A stretch of 64,000 nt of DNA, taken from positions 1 to 64,000 of IMG/VR virus record IMGVR_UViG_3300021597_000002, one strand, 5' to 3'. Under the pieces are notes generated by a model. That model was not told the origin of the DNA. It saw only the letters and a program-made list of their open reading frames with translations, and searched no databases. This DNA is from a virus. Shown piece by piece: positions 8,973 through 17,357 of this stretch. The translations under genes were made by a program, and so were the position numbers. The first letter of the stretch is position 1. Each line of letters opens with the position of its first letter.

Positions 8973-9700
8973 ACAAACACCTCTTCAAGCGGTCTGAACT
9001 CTACCATCCAACGGATAGGGCTAATGTGTCCTACACCTTTGCCATACAAGATGGGCGCATTCACTGTGTGCTCAACGTCAACAGCATAAAGACGACCATC
9101 CGCATAGTTGTGGCTTAGATTATTGGCTTCAATTGTCTGAGAGTCTTCTATGGTGATGGGGAGGTCGATATCTTCACCAAATAGCGAATAGGTGACATTG
9201 AAACGATGCCCACCAGCACGGCGACGAGCAATATGCATGTGCCAAGCCAAAACCAAGCGCTCTACTGACGCCTTATCGTTTGCCATAAATACAATACGAT
9301 AAGTCAGTTCAAGGTAGCTGATACTGATATTGGTCTTTTTGAGTAGTGCATCATCCCAACCTGTCACGCTCTCTACGAACTGAGCATATTCAGCGGAAGC
9401 GCTACGAAAGCCAATAGGGCGGTAGTAGTTGATGAGCGGCAGTCGTGCTGCATTAAATTTACGTTCGCCGTCGCTACCCGTTTGTTTTTGGAACTGGCGG
9501 ATAGCCTGAATAAAGGCTTTAGGTGAGTCGTAATCCCCACGAAACACTTGCTGCTTAGAGTCTCGTTGCAGAAAGGCTTTTACATGGTGCGGACAGCTAT
9601 CAGGCTCTAGCTCAGCCAATGCGTCAACAATGTGACCACCAAAGGCTACATCGACTGGATAAAAGTCGGTAATGTCGTTCTTTTCAGTAATCTCGGTCAT
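8969..9700 (-). CDS. Putative baseplate protein
   Basis: The product is 243 residues from ATG 9700; a TTG at 9712 would add four residues but overlaps the terminator stem. The ribosome site is weak (GGGTAG). No known motif is recognised. The C-terminal part (SPIRWMVEFRPLEEVFV) and position upstream of hub and spike suggest a baseplate component. It is the first gene after the terminator at 9712-9744, so its transcript may start between or read through. Confidence 0.55.
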   Translation of the reverse strand: MTEITEKNDITDFYPVDVAFGGHIVDALAELEPDSCPHHVKAFLQRDSKQQVFRGDYDSPKAFIQAIRQFQKQTGSDGERKFNAARLPLINYYRPIGFRSASAEYAQFVESVTGWDDALLKKTNISISYLELTYRIVFMANDKASVERLVLAWHMHIARRRAGGHRFNVTYSLFGEDIDLPITIEDSQTIEANNLSHNYADGRLYAVDVEHTVNAPILYGKGVGHISPIRWMVEFRPLEEVFV

Positions 9701-9711
9701 GGTACTACCCA

Positions 9712-9744
9712 ATAAAAAAGGGATAGCACAACGCTACCCCTTTT
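9712..9744 (-). terminator. Terminator between tail-fibre genes and baseplate hub genes
   Basis: AAAAGGGATAGC at 9716-9727 pairs with GCTACCCCTTTT at 9733-9744 (12 positions, one G-T) around a 5-base loop. On the minus strand it is followed by TTTTTTATT, and on the plus strand by TTTTCTATTT, so it may work both ways. It separates the fibre block from the hub block. Confidence 0.8.
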
Positions 9745-9772
9745 CTATTTCGAGATCCCTTACAGGGAAATG

Positions 9773-10003
9773 TTAGACGGTTGGTTTTTCAGGCCAAACC
9801 ACAGCATCAGGATCGTCACCATTTTGTGGTATATCTCGCAGTGCTTGGCGGTAAGTAACAAATTCTGCTTTTTTATCATCGGACAACGGACTATCTAACG
9901 TTTGGGTCCAATCTGTCAGAGAAATAAGGCGGTCACGTTGAGTGCGTATAGCAGCCCATTGCATTTTTCTTATCTCTTCTAGAGGAATATCTACAGGTTC
10001 CAT
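9773..10003 (-). CDS. Tail fibre assembly chaperone-like protein
   Basis: The product is 76 residues. The pattern WAAIRTQRDRLI, then DWTQ, DSPLSDDKKAEF, YRQALRDIPQ and WPEKP is the signature of small phage tail-assembly chaperone proteins (Phage_tail_APC type). Such proteins help fold or attach tail fibres. It follows the fibre gene, which fits. It ends just before the terminator. Confidence 0.75.
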   Translation of the reverse strand: MEPVDIPLEEIRKMQWAAIRTQRDRLISLTDWTQTLDSPLSDDKKAEFVTYRQALRDIPQNGDDPDAVVWPEKPTV

Positions 10004-10011
10004 TTTTCACC

Positions 10012-10608
10012 TTAGTAATTATTTAACGTTGCGTTTGGAGATACAATTAATTCCACATCACCTTTGTTTGGTAGACCACCGGATGCATTCATAGTGTCTA
10101 CATAGAAAGACCAGTAATAGAGGTTTGTTGCTTTTAGTCGAAGGTAAACATCACCATTAGGGGCGCGATACACCGTTGGCTCATGGGAGCCAAATGTACC
10201 AATGTTTATCACTTGATTGCTGGTTGTGTAACTATAGCCCGCCAGCGTCTCATCAATAATTGCAGCTTGACCGTAGGCATAACCTTGTATACGAAAATGA
10301 AACATTCCATTTTTGGTTATTGTGTTAAATTTGGTTTTAAAGTGCAGGTATAGATTCGCATTGTTATCAACCCAGCCTTCTGGCTTTTCCGAATCAGGAA
10401 CATGGTCATATCCTTGATAAAGGACGTTTTGATAAATATTCAGGCGACGACTTCCTGGTTCGCCATTTCCGATACGTTCACGATCACTCATAAAGGTTTC
10501 AAAATCTTTTCGCATTTGCTCTGTTGCTGCGTCAATTTCTCCAACTTTGTTTTCTACTGTTTCTGTCAAACGGCGGTTACTTTCGACTAGCGGTTGAAAG
10601 TCACTCAT
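10012..10608 (-). CDS. Tail fibre or receptor-binding protein
   Basis: The product is 198 residues. Residues about 1-45 form a charged helix (ESNRRLTETVENKVGEIDAA) likely to trimerise. The rest is a beta-rich domain with many aromatic residues (HFKTKFNTIT, IQGYAYGQAAII, LKATNLYYWSFYVDT), like fibre tips. It is directly upstream of the tail chaperone. It is short for a fibre and may attach to a longer one encoded outside this block. Confidence 0.6.
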   Translation of the reverse strand: MSDFQPLVESNRRLTETVENKVGEIDAATEQMRKDFETFMSDRERIGNGEPGSRRLNIYQNVLYQGYDHVPDSEKPEGWVDNNANLYLHFKTKFNTITKNGMFHFRIQGYAYGQAAIIDETLAGYSYTTSNQVINIGTFGSHEPTVYRAPNGDVYLRLKATNLYYWSFYVDTMNASGGLPNKGDVELIVSPNATLNNY

Positions 10609-10637
10609 GGCAACCTCCCTTAGTTTCGTTATGTTGT

Positions 10638-10835
10638 TTACGCATTAGTTTTCCCACTTAAACGATCTGCTGAATCGTTGTTTTGTTTAGTGATGGCATT
10701 GACTGCCGTCATTAGATCCTGCTTAAACTGCTCAAACTCCAGTGAAGAAACCATTCCGGTTTGAGCTTCCTCTTTGGCGTTAGCAACCTGTTGTTCGGTT
10801 GCCAGTTCGCCATAACGCTTAGGAGCCGTTGCCAT
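10638..10835 (-). CDS. Small fibre-associated protein
   Basis: The product is 65 residues, polar and helical (TEQQVANAKEEAQTGM, FEQFKQDLMTAVNAITKQ). It lies between the two fibre-type genes and starts 3 bases after the upstream stop. Helical linker pieces of this kind often join fibre segments. The family is not recognised and the role is inferred from position. Confidence 0.55.
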   Translation of the reverse strand: MATAPKRYGELATEQQVANAKEEAQTGMVSSLEFEQFKQDLMTAVNAITKQNNDSADRLSGKTNA

Positions 10836-10837
10836 GC

Positions 10838-11761
10838 TTAGCCCTGCGTTGTAGTCAGCGTTACGCGCACAGATACAGGCGTGACACTGGCATCATGCGG
10901 TTGTGGGCGGAAATGTACGCCCTTAGACTTCAATTCAATGGTGAAGCCTACCGCGAGTTTTTTAGTGATATACGCTTCCACCAGCGGATTACCCTCAACG
11001 GTAGCTGTTGCCATGTAGTCAGTTGCCAGTGGATAGCTTCCCATTCCTTCTTGTACAGTCAGAAAATCATAAGTACCTGCCGTACTCGAAATGGTGATGG
11101 TTTTCTCTTTCAGCTTACGCATTGAGTTCACCAGATTGACGGTTTCCTGCATCTGCTGCAGTACATCCGTGTCGGTCTGGTTCAGCTGCTCCAATGCCGC
11201 ATTGATGGTTGCCACCTTGGCAGCAATATCAGAGTCAGTAGCATAGGTCGCATCAAGCGCCGCTATCTTGTCTTGGCTGTTCTTGATCGCCGTTGAGAGC
11301 GTTGTCAGGTTCGACATGACAACAGAAAGACGCTGGTTAATGGCTGTTGCCATATCAGCGTTTTGCTGCTCGTTCTCTGTGCGTATGGTTGCAAGCTCTG
11401 CGTTAATGGAATCACGCAATGCCGCCATCTTGCTGTTGATCTCAGCAACCTGAAGGCTGTGCTCAGTACCTAATTGCCCAAGAATCAACGACACCGAGTT
11501 AGCAAACGAAGTTAGCTTGGCGTTCACATCATCACGCAGCGTCTTAGCGGTACGGTTTAGTGATTCGTCGTTGACCTCATCCGAGGTGGATACTGGCGTA
11601 AAATCGACAGAAGCCGGCGCTGTCACTGACGGCACCGAGACTTTGTTTTGAATTGGCTGAGTAGTGATATCGCTAGGGGATGGCGCCGTTACGGTCGAAT
11701 CATCAACACCGGTAATGGGTGTTAATGTAATGTCGATGGGCGTATTAGGATCGGTACTCAT
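10838..11761 (-). CDS. Tail fibre shaft with coiled coil
   Basis: The product is 307 residues. The N-terminus is Thr/Pro/Ser-rich and probably extended. Residues about 70-215 carry heptad-like helices (LRDDVNAKLTSFANSV, IAAKVATINAALEQLNQ) suited to a trimeric shaft. The C-terminus (FRPQPHDASVTPVSVRVTLTT) looks like a beta domain. The stop and next start overlap is typical of this operon. Likely part of the host-attachment apparatus. Confidence 0.6.
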   Translation of the reverse strand: MSTDPNTPIDITLTPITGVDDSTVTAPSPSDITTQPIQNKVSVPSVTAPASVDFTPVSTSDEVNDESLNRTAKTLRDDVNAKLTSFANSVSLILGQLGTEHSLQVAEINSKMAALRDSINAELATIRTENEQQNADMATAINQRLSVVMSNLTTLSTAIKNSQDKIAALDATYATDSDIAAKVATINAALEQLNQTDTDVLQQMQETVNLVNSMRKLKEKTITISSTAGTYDFLTVQEGMGSYPLATDYMATATVEGNPLVEAYITKKLAVGFTIELKSKGVHFRPQPHDASVTPVSVRVTLTTTQG

Positions 11762-12498
11762 TCATCGTCCCCTTTGAAGACATCAAAAATATCGGCAATA
11801 GCACCTACTTTCTCTTGAAGATCCGTTGCCTGTTTGTTCAGGTTCTGCTCGTTGATTTCATCCTGCTCGCTCACCACTGGCACTGGCTGGCGTAAGGATT
11901 CAATCTGTTCTTTGCTGGCAGCTTGCGCCAGTTTGTTTACCACACTGGTTAAGCTTGGCTCTGGGTGTGGATTTGGTAAGAACTCAATCGGCTCGCCAGA
12001 TTCTGGTTCAAACTTGTCAGGTAAGAAGTCACTGCCTACATCAAATGGCATTAGGTGATACTTAAAACCGCCAGAGCCATTCTTGCCGATGGGTTCAGCC
12101 TTCACGATGTAGAGTAGGCGCACCTGTATCTCTTCATCTGCGACTTGCTCTTCAATCCAGATAACGCTTTGCTCGGGCACGTTTGGCTCTTTAAGCAGCA
12201 TCTGAAAAACTTCTTCGCCTTCGTCGGTACCATCACCAAACGCCAGCATTTGAATGGAGCTACCATCATTGGGCAATTCTATGGCTCGTGTTGGGGAGGG
12301 GCTACTATAAGAAAATGTTTCCTCCCGAGCCTCTAAGTTGCCAACAACGTCACTTTCATCAATGTGCTCCAAGGCGTTTAGTTGTGCTTTGAAAAGCAAG
12401 CAATCAAACGCATTAGGGTTAATGTCTAGTGTCTTCTGCAGATCTGCATAAATAGGTTCAAATACGCGCCTGCGGTCTATTGGGGTTATTCTTGTCAT
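11758..12498 (-). CDS. Putative baseplate or fibre-attachment protein
   Basis: The product is 246 residues. A beta-rich middle (PNDGSSIQMLAFGDGTDEG, VIWIEEQVADEEIQVRLLYIV) is followed by a Pro/Glu-rich linker and a C-terminal helix (LNKQATDLQEKVGAIADIFDVF) like those of its fibre neighbour. The shared DEIN/DEVN..LN..A..L pattern in both suggests that the two interact or descend from one piece. The family is not recognised. Confidence 0.5.
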   Translation of the reverse strand: MTRITPIDRRRVFEPIYADLQKTLDINPNAFDCLLFKAQLNALEHIDESDVVGNLEAREETFSYSSPSPTRAIELPNDGSSIQMLAFGDGTDEGEEVFQMLLKEPNVPEQSVIWIEEQVADEEIQVRLLYIVKAEPIGKNGSGGFKYHLMPFDVGSDFLPDKFEPESGEPIEFLPNPHPEPSLTSVVNKLAQAASKEQIESLRQPVPVVSEQDEINEQNLNKQATDLQEKVGAIADIFDVFKGDDE

Positions 12499-13676
12499 TA
12501 CAGGTCCTTAGCCAGCTTCTGAGCATCGGCTAGTGGTACTTTGTTCATCTTGGCGAAGACTTTCACCGCACTGTCACGGTCTGCGCCGTACATCTTAGCT
12601 CTATCCAGCTCAGACCTGAGCAATGCCTTTAATTGGTCACGGTTCGCACTCTGAGCTTGTTTCTGACGCTGCTCTATTGCCTTTTTCGCTTTGGCTTTAC
12701 TGGTTGAGACTTTCGCCTGTTGCTTGCCTAGCTGCTTACGCAGCTCAGCGACTTCTTTTTCCAGCTTCTTGATGTACTTCGGATCCTTGATTTGGCGTTT
12801 AAAGACTCGCTTAGCCTGCTTCATTTTGTTGATCACTTGCATAGCGGCAGCTTTGTCCACATCACGGGGACGAGCACGCTCTAATTGCTCGCGGTCTTCT
12901 TTGGTCAAGAATGAGTCTGTATTGTCACCGGCGAAGCCCTCTTTCTCCGCTTGTGCCAGCAATTGTTTGGCAAGCTGAGCCTGTATGGTGGGTGACTTCA
13001 ATGCCCCCAGCGCTTTTAACTGGTGTTTACAGCAACAACCTGTCAGTTGAGGGTTTCGGATCTTCGGAAAGTCTTTTTCATAGGGAGCGATAGCAAAGTT
13101 GCCAGCAGTGGCAACATAGCGGTACCAGAATTGATAACGCCCACACTGACAGTCAATGGAGACATTACCTAAGCAAATACGCTTGATAGCGGCTGTCCAA
13201 CTGCGTTGCGTTTGGGTTAGCTCTTCCATCCAGTTTTCTAACCGGATACGGACCTGATAGCTATCTTCACCATGCTTACCCGATGCCGTGACATTGAAAT
13301 GCAGTAAGTCACCACGGACCTTATAAAGCCGTGCGACCTTGATTTCTGTATTGGCGCGTTGAACGTCGATTTTACGAGAGGCGACAATCAGCTGATCCAA
13401 TGGTGCGCCACGAGTACGCCCCCACTTCTTTGATGTGGATTTACGAGCCTTATCAAACGCTCGCATATCATCAATCGTAAACGGATCGCCACCTTTCTTA
13501 GAGCCGAGCAACACCGAGTGATAAAGTGGTAGCTCACCAGTACGAATGGCTTCACGAATGGCAGAGGGTGACAGAGTTCTTCGGGCATACTGACGCTCTG
13601 CCTTTTGGTTTCGGCGCCTTTCGTTAAAGTCTTTGTCCTGACTGCGGACGTTTTTTGTCATTTCTGGCTGCTTCAT
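12498..13676 (-). CDS. Structural-operon protein with SWIM-like CxC...CxH zinc motif
   Basis: The product is 392 residues, starting after GGAGGG. A beta-rich domain (residues about 95-215) holds CQCG and, roughly 35 residues later, GCCCKH, giving the CxC...CxH spacing of SWIM zinc fingers. The C-terminal 160 residues are very basic and coiled-coil (LEKEVAELRKQLGKQQ, KAKAKKAIEQRQKQ). I recall similar proteins in other large Vibrio phages but not a function. It may bind zinc and DNA or a tail partner. Confidence 0.55.
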   Translation of the reverse strand: MKQPEMTKNVRSQDKDFNERRRNQKAERQYARRTLSPSAIREAIRTGELPLYHSVLLGSKKGGDPFTIDDMRAFDKARKSTSKKWGRTRGAPLDQLIVASRKIDVQRANTEIKVARLYKVRGDLLHFNVTASGKHGEDSYQVRIRLENWMEELTQTQRSWTAAIKRICLGNVSIDCQCGRYQFWYRYVATAGNFAIAPYEKDFPKIRNPQLTGCCCKHQLKALGALKSPTIQAQLAKQLLAQAEKEGFAGDNTDSFLTKEDREQLERARPRDVDKAAAMQVINKMKQAKRVFKRQIKDPKYIKKLEKEVAELRKQLGKQQAKVSTSKAKAKKAIEQRQKQAQSANRDQLKALLRSELDRAKMYGADRDSAVKVFAKMNKVPLADAQKLAKDL

Positions 13677-13987
13677 ACGCCCTCCTGCTCAAACTGGCAG
13701 TAATAGCGAATGCGAGTTCTTACCCATTTAATGGTTGGCAACCGGATCAGGCTACCGGCTTCAAGGTATTCCCGCATATCATCAAGACCTGCACATACGG
13801 CAACGATTTTCTTGAGGCTTTCTGTGCCGTAATAGCGAAGAGAAACCAGTTCAGGCATACGGATCTCATCAATAGAGACTTCCCACTCTTCCCACTCAAA
13901 CAAACCATCACGCAATTCACGGTAAAAACGGGCGCGTATCAGCTCATCTTGGATATTCAAAGGGCTTAGACGTGATAACTGGGTCAT
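13673..13987 (-). CDS. Putative baseplate protein, gpX/LysM-like
   Basis: The product is 104 residues. The segment MPELVSLRYYGTESLKKIVAV, then LEAGSLIRLPTIKWV, follows the pattern of tail protein X and gp53-type LysM folds: a tyrosine pair, a helix, then a turn with G-S-x-I-x-L-P. Such proteins sit in the baseplate around the hub. Both ends overlap neighbours by 4 bases (ATGA type), showing tight coupling. Confidence 0.55.
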   Translation of the reverse strand: MTQLSRLSPLNIQDELIRARFYRELRDGLFEWEEWEVSIDEIRMPELVSLRYYGTESLKKIVAVCAGLDDMREYLEAGSLIRLPTIKWVRTRIRYYCQFEQEGV

Positions 13988-14610
13988 GCATCCCCCATAT
14001 CGCGCTCAATGGTAATGCGGCGAAGTGTAGAGAAAACCGGATCGTCTTCCTCTACGTCAATGGCATCCAAAAAGGTGTCGAGATAATTCTGGTTAACTTG
14101 GTTGAACTCACATGCAGCCAGCACACAAAGCAGGATTGCACGCTGATAGCCAGTAAATGAGCTGTGGTCGATGTCATAACGATAGCGCCCACGGTCATCT
14201 GGCATGATGTTCACACTAGAATCACGGATCCAGTGGCGTTCTAACCCTTTGTTCAGCACCAAGCAGCCGATTTGATGGCTATCGCTTACATCACCAAGGC
14301 GAAGTAAGTTGAAATAATGGTCAAATGCAATGTTCATATAACCACGGCGTTCTGTTGGGTCCGCTTCTTCCAATAACACCTTATGGGCGTATTCGCTGAA
14401 ATCGTCTCCGCGCTCTTCGACTATCATGTGATAGCCTTCCTCGTGCTTTTTCTTCAGATCACGCTTGAGCTTTCGCTTCCATGTACCAAATGCACCGGAA
14501 ATCTTTTCGAGCTTGGCGATCACCAACAGGTCGTCATTAAACACCGCCGTCGCTTGAACCTGCTCTTTACCCAGCAACGTGACACAAAATATTTTCTTCT
14601 GTGTGCTCAT
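13984..14610 (-). CDS. First gene of the leftward tail operon, unknown function
   Basis: The product is 208 residues. It begins with a beta domain (IFCVTLLGKEQVQATAVF), a basic helix (WKRKLKRDLKKKHEEGY) and a helical C-terminus (GYQRAILLCVLAACEFNQ). I do not recognise the family. It is the promoter-proximal gene of the tail block. Its start codon and the 100 bases upstream are duplicated once (see repeat at 14600-14766), so an upstream copy of its first four codons also exists. Confidence 0.6.
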   Translation of the reverse strand: MSTQKKIFCVTLLGKEQVQATAVFNDDLLVIAKLEKISGAFGTWKRKLKRDLKKKHEEGYHMIVEERGDDFSEYAHKVLLEEADPTERRGYMNIAFDHYFNLLRLGDVSDSHQIGCLVLNKGLERHWIRDSSVNIMPDDRGRYRYDIDHSSFTGYQRAILLCVLAACEFNQVNQNYLDTFLDAIDVEEDDPVFSTLRRITIERDMGDA

Positions 14611-14766
14611 GGCTTCGCATCACCCTATACGATCGTAAAAAACTATCATCATGATGGGTAAAAACGATCGATCTCGCAGCAACAGGGAAATATTGCGAAC
14701 TTTGTGTGCTCATGGCTTCACGAACGTAAAAACTATCATCAAGACGAGTAAAAACGATCGATCTCG
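14600..14766. repeat. Imperfect tandem duplication covering start and leader of the tail operon
   Basis: TGTGTGCTCATGGCTTC occurs at 14600-14616 and again at 14703-14719. GTAAAAACGATCGATCTCG occurs at 14658-14676 and 14748-14766. In between, ACTATCATCA is also shared. The copies are about 90-103 bases long and imperfect. They hold five GATC sites (14631, 14666, 14670, 14756, 14760). This is the leader of the leftward operon, so it may hold a doubled activator site for late transcription; that function is inference. Confidence 0.75.
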
Positions 14767-14920
14767 GAAAAACAGGAAAACAATGTGATATTTTGTTGCT
14801 TTGTTTTGTTTATTTGCTCGTTGTGACAATTACAGGCATTTAAATTACAACACCACCTTGTTTTGATGGGCTTCGCTAATTGCTTTAAGTGAGTTGTGTA
14901 AATTAGATAAGGTTTTACTT

Positions 14921-14959
14921 TTGTAAAACATATTTTTGTTGTTATACTTCGGTATAACA
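14921..14959 (+). promoter_or_regulatory. Promoter and two dyad operators of the toxin-antitoxin operon
   Basis: TTGTAA at 14921-14926 and TATACT at 14943-14948 are spaced by 16 bases. The -10 box lies inside a perfect dyad, TGTTATAC, TTCG, GTATAACA (14940-14959). A second dyad, TTTTAC, TTTT, GTAAAA (14913-14928), covers the -35. Two dyads on one promoter suit autoregulation by the AbrB-type antitoxin and its toxin complex. A ribosome site AAGGAA precedes ATG 14982. Confidence 0.65.
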
Positions 14960-14981
14960 CAGAGAAGAAGGAAACCAACAC

Positions 14982-15239
14982 ATGACCGCTGTTGTAATTC
15001 GCCAGTCTGGCGGCGCTAACATCGTTAGCATCCCTAAAACCATTGTTAAAATGCTTAGCTTGCACGCTGGATCAAAACTGGACCTATCCGTTCAGGATAA
15101 CAGAATCGTGCTAACTCCAGTTGAGGAAGAGCTAACGCTGGAAGCCTTACTCGCTGAAAGCCCAAAAGAGTGCTTTGCCATTACCGATGAAGACAGAGAA
15201 TGGATTAATGCTAAGCCTGTTGGCAAGGAAGTGATTTGA
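14982..15239 (+). CDS. MazE/PemI-type antitoxin (AbrB fold)
   Basis: The product is 85 residues. The N-terminal half (RQSGGANIVSIPKTIVKML, GSKLDLSVQDNRIVLTP) is the swapped-hairpin AbrB/SpoVT DNA-binding fold of MazE-like antitoxins. The acidic C-terminus would neutralise the toxin. It represses its own promoter in known systems, and dyads over the promoter fit that. Its stop overlaps the toxin start as TGATG. Confidence 0.88.
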   Translation: MTAVVIRQSGGANIVSIPKTIVKMLSLHAGSKLDLSVQDNRIVLTPVEEELTLEALLAESPKECFAITDEDREWINAKPVGKEVI

Positions 15240-15568
15240 TGTACGTACCAGATAAAGGAGACATTGTTTCACTCGACTTTGATCCGAGCGCAGGAAAGGA
15301 AATCATGAAACGTCGTCCTGCGTTTGTGATCTCTCGTAAAATGTTCAATGAACACACTGGATTTGCTGTTGTAGCTCCAATCACTAGCACAGTGAGAGGT
15401 ATGAAGCTGGAAGTCGTTTTGCCTGAAGAGCTATCGACACAAGGCGCCATCCTCATTCACCAAGTTAAATCTCTCGATTTCTCTAACCGTCAGGTCAAAT
15501 TCATAGAGAAAGCCCCACAAGCAATCACCGACAAAGCCACTGAGCTTACAAAAGTGATTATTTCGTAA
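15239..15568 (+). CDS. MazF/PemK-type endoribonuclease toxin
   Basis: The product is 109 residues from ATG 15239, overlapping the antitoxin stop; an upstream TTG is not needed. The sequence shows the CcdB/PemK fold: VPDKGDIVSLDFDPSAGKE, RRPAFVISRKMFN, APITSTVRG, and LIHQVKSLDFSNRQ with the conserved Q-V-K-S-L-D. MazF-type toxins cut mRNA. In a phage-plasmid the pair would kill or arrest cells that lose the element. It is 14 bases upstream of dnaB. Confidence 0.9.
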   Translation: MYVPDKGDIVSLDFDPSAGKEIMKRRPAFVISRKMFNEHTGFAVVAPITSTVRGMKLEVVLPEELSTQGAILIHQVKSLDFSNRQVKFIEKAPQAITDKATELTKVIIS

Positions 15569-15582
15569 TAAGTGGTCGCGCT

Positions 15583-16917
15583 ATGAACAACAAATTTGAC
15601 GATATTAAACACCCGCCTCACTCTATCGAGGCGGAGCAATCCGTGATTGGTGGCTTGCTTTTAGACAACGAACGTTGGGAATCAGTAAGCGAGCGATTGA
15701 CGAAAGCTGACTTCTACAGCCGTCCTCACCGGATTATCTTTGATGCTATAGGCTCGTTATTTGATAGCAGAACGCCCGTAGACCTTATCACCTTGTCTGA
15801 GCGCTTGGAGCAAAGAGAACAATTAGATGATGTTGGTGGGTTTGCGTATCTGGCGGACCTTGCCAAAAACACACCTAGTGCAGCCAACATCCTTGCTTAC
15901 ACTGACATTGTGGCTGAGCGTTCTATGTTGCGCCACATGATCTCTGCTGCAAATGAAATCGCTGACGCCGCATACAATACGCAAGGCAGAAAACCAGAGG
16001 AACTGCTCGATCTTGCAGAGAAGAAGGTGCTTTCTATCTCTGAGGCTCGCATCAAAAGTGACAACGTATTTGATGGCAAAAGCCTAATTGCAGAAACGAT
16101 GGCGCGATTCAAATCCAGCAAGCGCAACAGTATCACCGGAATGAGAACGGGCTTTGATGAGCTTGATGCCATGACGCTAGGCTTACAACCGTCAGACTTT
16201 GTTGTGGTAGCGGCTAGACCATCGCATGGTAAAACCACCATGGCGCTAAACATCTGTGAAAGTGCCATCATGGAAGAAGAGAAACCCGTGTTACTTTTCT
16301 CTCTTGAAATGCCAAAGAGTCAGATCATGGATAAGCTCGTCTCTTCACTGTCTCGCGTTAGCTTAACCAGCATTAAGACAGGGCAGCTAAATGAAGAACA
16401 AGAGACACAAGTCGGCTCTGCACTTGGTCTGCTCGATTGGAAGCCGAACTTTTACATTGATGATAGTGCAGGCTTAACGCCGACTGAAATGAGAGCTAAA
16501 GCTCGTCGTATTGCTCGGGAGCATGGCGGATTGTCGATGATAGTTGTTGATTACCTACAGTTGATGCGCGTACCAGCACTAGCAGATAACCGTACTTTGG
16601 AAATCTCTGAGATCTCCCGTTCACTCAAAGCATTAGCGAAAGAGTTAAACGTTCCTGTGGTTGCCTTGTCGCAGCTTAACCGCTCTTTGGAACAACGCCC
16701 AGACAAGCGCCCTATCAACTCAGATTTGCGTGAATCAGGCGCTATTGAACAAGATGCTGACCTTATCATGTTTATCTACCGTGACGAGCTGTACAACGAC
16801 AGAAGCAAGTACAAAGGCACCGCAGAGATCATCATAGGCAAGCAGCGCAACGGTCCTGTCGGTAACATTACGCTTCGTTTTGATGGCGACATCTCTCGCT
16901 TTGACAACTTACAGTAG
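15583..16917 (+). CDS. dnaB: Replicative DNA helicase DnaB
   Basis: The product is 444 residues, close to bacterial DnaB. The N-terminal collar domain begins PPHSIEAEQSVIGGLLLD. Walker A is ARPSHGKTT (residues 211-219) with His where Met is usual. Walker B is MIVVDYLQLM (about 319-328). The C-terminus has DLRESGAIEQDADLI and KQRNGP. It would be loaded at the element's origins by a Rep or DnaA route. It shares an operon with the toxin-antitoxin genes. No strong ribosome site is seen before ATG 15583. Confidence 0.93.
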   Translation: MNNKFDDIKHPPHSIEAEQSVIGGLLLDNERWESVSERLTKADFYSRPHRIIFDAIGSLFDSRTPVDLITLSERLEQREQLDDVGGFAYLADLAKNTPSAANILAYTDIVAERSMLRHMISAANEIADAAYNTQGRKPEELLDLAEKKVLSISEARIKSDNVFDGKSLIAETMARFKSSKRNSITGMRTGFDELDAMTLGLQPSDFVVVAARPSHGKTTMALNICESAIMEEEKPVLLFSLEMPKSQIMDKLVSSLSRVSLTSIKTGQLNEEQETQVGSALGLLDWKPNFYIDDSAGLTPTEMRAKARRIAREHGGLSMIVVDYLQLMRVPALADNRTLEISEISRSLKALAKELNVPVVALSQLNRSLEQRPDKRPINSDLRESGAIEQDADLIMFIYRDELYNDRSKYKGTAEIIIGKQRNGPVGNITLRFDGDISRFDNLQ

Positions 16918-16932
16918 GGGCGCAAAGCCCCT

Positions 16933-17280
16933 TCAATAGAATCGCAATGTACCGTCGTCAGTCAGCTTAACGATCATTTCTTCAATCTTCTTGGTATCTG
17001 AGAGCCAGAATAATTTCTGCTCCATCTGTGGCAGATCGCCAACAAGCGACATCAACATTTCCAAAGGCATAAACACGTACTCAGCTGGGCGCCCATGCTC
17101 GTGCTTAAATCGCTCGTGGTTTTCTTTAAGGAGAGTTAAATAAGGGTTGGTATTCTTTGCCAGCTCATACGCTAACGGGCTGATCTTGTGATGTACACTG
17201 CCAATTGTGCCAACGTTCGCATGTTCTGCTTGTTTCATTGCCGTGGCAAGCTGCTGACCTAGTTGTTCTAATTTATCCAT
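16933..17280 (-). CDS. Hypothetical protein
   Basis: The product is 115 residues, mostly helical (DKLEQLGQQLATAMKQAEHA, LPQMEQKLFWLSDTKKIEEM). GGAACGGAC precedes ATG 17280. It converges with dnaB across a 15-base gap that can form a GGGGC/GCCCC hairpin (16917-16931) without a T run. I do not recognise the family. Confidence 0.6.
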   Translation of the reverse strand: MDKLEQLGQQLATAMKQAEHANVGTIGSVHHKISPLAYELAKNTNPYLTLLKENHERFKHEHGRPAEYVFMPLEMLMSLVGDLPQMEQKLFWLSDTKKIEEMIVKLTDDGTLRFY

Positions 17281-17357
17281 GTCCGTTCCTTTCTACTCGA
17301 TAAAACGGACTTAGGGTGGCATTGCGCTCACCCTGTCGCCACAACAAAACATTATAA

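Noticed and set aside
8969-9712. TTG start at 9712 for the baseplate gene.
   Set aside because: It overlaps the terminator stem; ATG 9700 is preferred.
14739-15065. 108-residue leftward frame over the antitoxin promoter.
   Set aside because: It runs through operator dyads and antisense to the antitoxin, with no ribosome site.
16917-16931. GGGGC/GCCCC hairpin after dnaB as a terminator.
   Set aside because: Five-base stem without a T run; too weak to call.
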